Source: Parvularculaceae bacterium
GTDB lineage: Bacteria; Pseudomonadota; Alphaproteobacteria; Caulobacterales; Parvularculaceae
Assembly (NCBI GenBank): GCA_028280115.1
Contig: JANQMJ010000018.1
Coordinates: forward strand, 62,001 to 126,000
Reading direction: 5' to 3'
DNA length: 64,000 nucleotides
The stretch's first letter is position 1. Every line of letters starts with the position of its first letter. Of this stretch, positions 62,717 to 64,000 are shown piece after piece. The translations under genes were made by a program, and so were the position numbers. The notes below the pieces were generated by a model. That model was not told the origin of the DNA and made no database searches. It was given only the letters and a program-made list of their open reading frames with translations.

Positions 62717-63385
62717 CTAAAGGCGCCGGGCCGCGATGAACCCCTCACCATCGCATTCCTCGCACATGCGCGCGATCAATCCCCGCTTGCCGCGGCCGTC
62801 GCACTGGTCGCAGATTTCCTTCGCCGCCGCCTTGGCGCCGAGAAAATTTGAAAGAATGTCGATTGGGGCTCCGCCCGCCTCCTGCGGCGCGGCGTTGGTC
62901 GCGAACTGGCGCGCCGAAGCCAGCCGGGCCGCGGGGAAGGCCTTGATCATCGACGTCTGCGCGTCGCCGATGCCGTGCAGCGCCACCGCCAGATCGCGGC
63001 GCCAGGCTTCGATGATCGCGGCGAACTTGCCGTCGTCATAGGCGCCGGAGACCTGGAGCCCGGCCATCAGGAAGAGATCCGATCCTTCCAGGGTCGCAAC
63101 GGCGATGTGCAAGTTGCGGTTGAGCTGCTCAACAACTTGCACGGTCACCGGGAAGCCGACAAAACGGGCGAGAAAGCCGACCTCCACGACCTTGCCGGAG
63201 CCGGGCGCGGTTTCCACCACGGCGACGACGAAATTGACGCCATGGTCCTGAACCCCGAAGACCGTTATGGGCCCGTCCTCGCCGACGGTTTCAACGGATT
63301 CATAGCGCGCCTTCAGGGCGTTGAGAATCCGCTCCAGCGGCCAGGCCGCCTCGCCCCCGCCGGCGCCGGAAAACCATCTGAACAT
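62717..63385 (-). CDS. YbjN-like protein with C-terminal DnaJ-type zinc ribbon
   Basis: A 222-residue protein. Residues about 10-150 form a YbjN-like alpha/beta domain (VVAVVETAPGSGKVVEVGFLARF and a long amphipathic helix with LIAEW-like segments). Residues 191-222 hold a zinc ribbon with two CxxCxGxG pairs (Cys192, Cys195; Cys208, Cys211), as in DnaJ or HSP40. The combination is unusual; the ribbon could bind a chaperone, nucleic acid or unfolded protein. No signal peptide is present. It lies upstream of ispA on the same strand. Function unknown. Confidence 0.7.
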   Translation of the reverse strand: MFRWFSGAGGGEAAWPLERILNALKARYESVETVGEDGPITVFGVQDHGVNFVVAVVETAPGSGKVVEVGFLARFVGFPVTVQVVEQLNRNLHIAVATLEGSDLFLMAGLQVSGAYDDGKFAAIIEAWRRDLAVALHGIGDAQTSMIKAFPAARLASARQFATNAAPQEAGGAPIDILSNFLGAKAAAKEICDQCDGRGKRGLIARMCEECDGEGFIAARRL

Positions 63386-63625
63386 GCCTACCCCTTGCGG
63401 TCGGAAATCCCCAACCCATCGACGCTACACGAGCCATACGGGCTCGCCAACCCGCGCCTGGGAGGTTACAAAGCGCAAATCATTGCAAAATGTGACCTGC
63501 GCGATTTTGCACTGCAGCGCGGGACAGGTTATATCGCCGAAGAGTCAAGCATCCCCCGTGCGGTTGCCGGCCCAGCGGCCGCATGGGATAAGGCGTAGGC
63601 AAGTTACGGGTTGGAGGGGCGCGCC

Positions 63626-64000
63626 ATGACGGCCAATGCCGAAAATCTCAAAGTCGTCCTCGCTCAGCCGCGCGGTTTCTGCGCCGGCGTCGAGCGGGCG
63701 ATCGACATCGTCGAACGGGCCCTCGAGAAGTTCGGCGCGCCGGTCTATGTCCGCCACGAAATCGTTCACAACAAGTTCGTCGTCGACACCCTGCGCGAGC
63801 GCGGCGCCGTGTTCGTGGAGGAGGTCGACGAAATCCCCGTCGGCGCCGTGACCGTGTTTTCCGCCCATGGCGTGGCGAAAAAAGTCGAAAACGGCGCCCT
63901 CGAACGCCAGCTCGACGTGATCGACGCCACCTGCCCGCTGGTCACCAAGGTGCACAAGGAAGGCCGCCGCTACGCCGAAAAGGGCTATGACATCGTCCTG
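63626..64000 (+). CDS. ispH: 4-hydroxy-3-methylbut-2-enyl diphosphate reductase, N-terminal part (runs off the window)
   Basis: The visible 125 residues start [26 protein letters not shown], with Cys19 (first Fe-S ligand) in GFCAGV. The H(I/V)HN region [10 protein letters not shown] follows, then FSAHGV, and Cys103 (second Fe-S ligand) in [13 protein letters not shown]. These are diagnostic of IspH, the last MEP-pathway enzyme, which makes IPP and DMAPP. SD GGAGGGG lies 6 bases before ATG 63626. It is divergent from the YbjN-like gene. The 3' part is outside the window, so the third cluster cysteine cannot be seen. Confidence 0.96.
   Translation, partial: MTANAENLKVVLAQPRGFCAGVERAIDIVERALEKFGAPVYVRHEIVHNKFVVDTLRERGAVFVEEVDEIPVGAVTVFSAHGVAKKVENGALERQLDVIDATCPLVTKVHKEGRRYAEKGYDIVL

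Noticed and set aside
1..64000. tRNA, rRNA, CRISPR, IS element or prophage
   Set aside because: I scanned the intergenic gaps and saw no cloverleaf-like sequence, spacer-repeat array, transposase or phage-like gene. Short tRNAs in the opposite strand of genes cannot be fully excluded by eye.

Overview
This window reads as a chromosomal segment of a GC-rich alphaproteobacterium with marine or aquatic habits, near the Caulobacterales/Parvularculales/Hyphomonadaceae group. The evidence is: an flbT-flaF-flagellin cluster; a LexA box of the alphaproteobacterial GTTC-N7-GTTC type in front of a Y-family polymerase gene; a Tad pilus gene trio; hopanoid-type hpnN/hpnM genes; and many TonB-receptor, lipoprotein and aldehyde-dehydrogenase genes. 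Genus cannot be fixed from sequence alone. I see no prophage, IS element, CRISPR array, rRNA or tRNA.

Layout. 0-1.7 kb: end of a Tad pilus operon (TadG-like tail and two TadE-like pseudopilins). 2-11.5 kb: EttA, a PH-domain membrane protein, an alpha/beta hydrolase, a wax-ester/triacylglycerol synthase, free-methionine sulfoxide reductase overlapping an FAH-family hydrolase, a large MscS channel and a short transaldolase. 11.7-15.7 kb: a 2-oxoacid:ferredoxin oxidoreductase (alpha and beta) and a family 2 glycosyltransferase. 15.9-22.1 kb: an LMW phosphatase/ArsC-like protein, GabT-type transaminase, two small membrane proteins, an AmaB/ALDH7 dehydrogenase, a sulfotransferase and a VIT-family transporter. 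22.3-24.7 kb: flagellin filament cluster. 24.8-29 kb: a PYROXD2-like oxidoreductase convergent with a DUF5117-type metalloprotease. 29.1-36 kb: a MoxR ATPase and its usual CoxE-like VWA partner, separated by about 4.8 kb holding a retropepsin-like lipoprotein, a DUF2459 lipoprotein, a membrane ClpP-fold protease and an SOS-controlled Y-family DNA polymerase. 36-45.3 kb: host-attachment protein, Hpt protein, acidic Ala/Glu-rich anchored protein, CPBP protease, cadherin-PQQ sugar dehydrogenase, Fur-boxed TonB receptor, Nudix hydrolase, glutaryl-CoA dehydrogenase. 45.5-58 kb: amidohydrolase lipoprotein, thiolase, leucine dehydrogenase with a divergent Lrp regulator, hybrid histidine kinase, ureohydrolase, and an astD-astA-M20 hydrolase operon. 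58-64 kb: HpnN, HpnM, IspA, a YbjN-like protein with a zinc ribbon, and the start of IspH.

Metabolic themes. Amino-acid catabolism is prominent: lysine (AmaB, GcdH, thiolase, perhaps GabT), branched chain (leucine dehydrogenase plus Lrp) and arginine (AstA, AstD, M20 hydrolase, SpeB-like ureohydrolase). Membrane lipid and isoprenoid functions cluster at the right end (HpnN, HpnM, IspA, IspH).

The most striking non-genic structure is a set of compound palindromic repeats. They fill almost every gap over 180 bp between convergent genes (1.7, 15.8, 31.0, 33.1 and 47.6 kb) and one other long gap (42.7 kb). The modules are recognisable and shuffled between copies. A second family of C/G-run hairpins lies inside the korA-korB operon and downstream of flaG. 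No wholly new multi-gene system is evident. The best leads are the repeat family, the probably leaderless LexA-controlled polymerase gene, a small foreign-looking gene whose ribosome binding site lies in a hairpin, and the split MoxR/VWA pair.
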